Below, piece by piece: positions 63,343-64,000 of a stretch of 64,000 nucleotides of DNA. Numbering within the stretch: the first letter of the stretch is position 1; each line of letters begins with the position of its first letter. Below the pieces are notes generated by a model. The model was not told the origin of the DNA, did not search any database, and saw only the letters and a list, made by a program, of their open reading frames with translations. A program made the position numbers and the translations under genes. Where the stretch lies: the NCBI RefSeq assembly GCF_029227915.1, contig NC_079880.1, forward strand, positions 4,528,001 to 4,592,000. The letters run 5' to 3'. The DNA comes from Hydractinia symbiolongicarpus. Lineage: Eukaryota > Cnidaria > Hydrozoa > Anthoathecata > Hydractiniidae.

Positions 63343-64000
63343 TAGTTTTCAAAAATGTTTTCATTTTTGATGAGACGCTGAATAAAAGAAATTTAATCGC
63401 CGGCAAACGAAAACCCGCCATTTCCTGTAAACCCTGGACTCGGCCCGTATAGTCAAAAGTATACAAAGAAAGTACCCAGGGTGTAAACTCATTTCCCGAA
63501 CGATTTTTTAAATTATTTTTTCACCACTAAAACGCATGAGACTTGTAGTTTTCAGAAATGTTGTAATTTTTGATGAGACGCTGAATAAAAGAAGTTTAAT
63601 CGCCGGCAAACGAAAACCTGCGATTTCCCGTAAATCCCGGACTCGGCTCGTATAGTCAAAAGTATACAAAGAAAGTACCCAGAGTGTAAACTCATTTCCC
63701 GAACGATTTTTTAAATTATTATTTCACCACTATAGCCCATGAGACTTGTAGTTTTCAAAAATGTTTTCATTTTTGATGAGACGCTGAATAAAAGAAATTT
63801 AATCGCCGGCAAACGAAAACCCGCCATTTCCTGTAAACCCTGGACTCGGCCCGTATAGTCAAAAGTATACAAAGAAAGTACCCAGGGTGTAAACTCATTT
63901 CCCGAACGATTTTTTAAATTATTATTTCACCACTATAGCCCATGAGACTTGTAGTATTTAAAAATGTTTTCATTTTTGATGAGACGCTGAATAGAATAAG
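63343..64000 (-). repeat. 406 bp dimer at the right edge
   Basis: The monomer with AAAGAAATTTAATCG, CCCGCCATTTCCTG and AAACCCTGGACTCGG occurs with its TCATTTTTGATG at 63361 and 63767, 406 bp apart, with a GGCTCGTATAG monomer between. A further unit runs off the window end. Confidence 0.75.

Larger units (their letters stand above)
59684..64000 (-). repeat. Satellite array block C (minus polarity)
   Basis: About 21 monomers in minus orientation, continuing past the right edge. It differs from block A in variant content. Many monomers carry GTAGTATTTAAAAATATT, rare in A and almost absent from B, and several carry GAAAGTTGTTTAATCG (about 59735, 60953 and 61561), which I did not find in A. No short monomers occur here. 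Internal periodicity is mostly trimeric (608-609 bp) in the left half, with a 406 bp dimer at the right edge. Confidence 0.96.

Noticed and set aside
1-64000. CRISPR array
   Set aside because: The repeats are contiguous 203 bp units with no short conserved repeat alternating with unique spacers, and no cas genes are present.
1-64000. Ribosomal DNA, tRNA clusters, telomeric repeats or an integrated virus
   Set aside because: I saw no rRNA or tRNA-like cloverleaf sequence, no TTAGG/TTAGGG-type runs and no viral coding region; the window is uniform satellite.

Overview
The whole 64 kb window is tandem satellite DNA. I found no convincing protein-coding gene, RNA gene, transposon or unique sequence. 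The unit is about 203 bp, so the window holds roughly 315 monomers laid head to tail, and the array runs off both ends. One monomer counted by hand (canonical form) has 77 G+C in 203 bases (38%) and 13 CpG where about 7 are expected. Long homogeneous arrays with nested higher-order repeats are typical of eukaryotic centromeric or pericentromeric heterochromatin. The lack of CpG depletion argues against a heavily CpG-methylated genome such as a vertebrate; an invertebrate is a reasonable guess. I do not recognise the satellite and cannot name the organism.

Layout. The array has three polarity blocks. Taking the plus monomer as the one starting ATCGTTCGGG and ending in TTTAAAAA, block A (1-16307) is minus, block B (16308-59683) is plus, and block C (59684-64000) is minus. 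Both polarity switches are sharp. The first is flanked by mirror-image monomers that match best when shifted by one monomer. The second lies inside a 42 bp-arm hairpin next to a truncated monomer.

Higher-order structure. Block A holds a 2.75 kb segment present twice, the second copy lacking two monomers, and a 1.75 kb segment repeated at a 2,231 bp offset. Block B from 22.6 kb onward carries a diagnostic short monomer (167 bp, one 35 bp deletion) whose scars recur at whole-monomer spacings of 167, 775-776, 977-978, 1385, 1588, 1993, 2196-2197, 2600, 2804, 3009 and 3614-3616 bp. These define a 1,385 bp heptamer (two copies), a 978 bp pentamer (two copies), and a 2,804 bp 14-mer at 41.9-51.5 kb. 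The 14-mer array is flanked by two copies of a 2.66 kb segment exactly 12,195 bp apart. Block C is organised mainly as 609 bp trimers and a 406 bp dimer.

How it works together. The pattern fits repeated unequal exchange, local amplification and inverted duplication. Two 14-mer copies lost the equivalent 203 bp monomer at different breakpoints, which is direct evidence of separate events. The monomer carries a short dyad (8 bp arms, 4 bp loop) that the 35 bp deletion removes exactly, giving dyad-plus and dyad-minus monomers in a regular order. All open reading frames are by-products of the repeat and are not annotated as genes.
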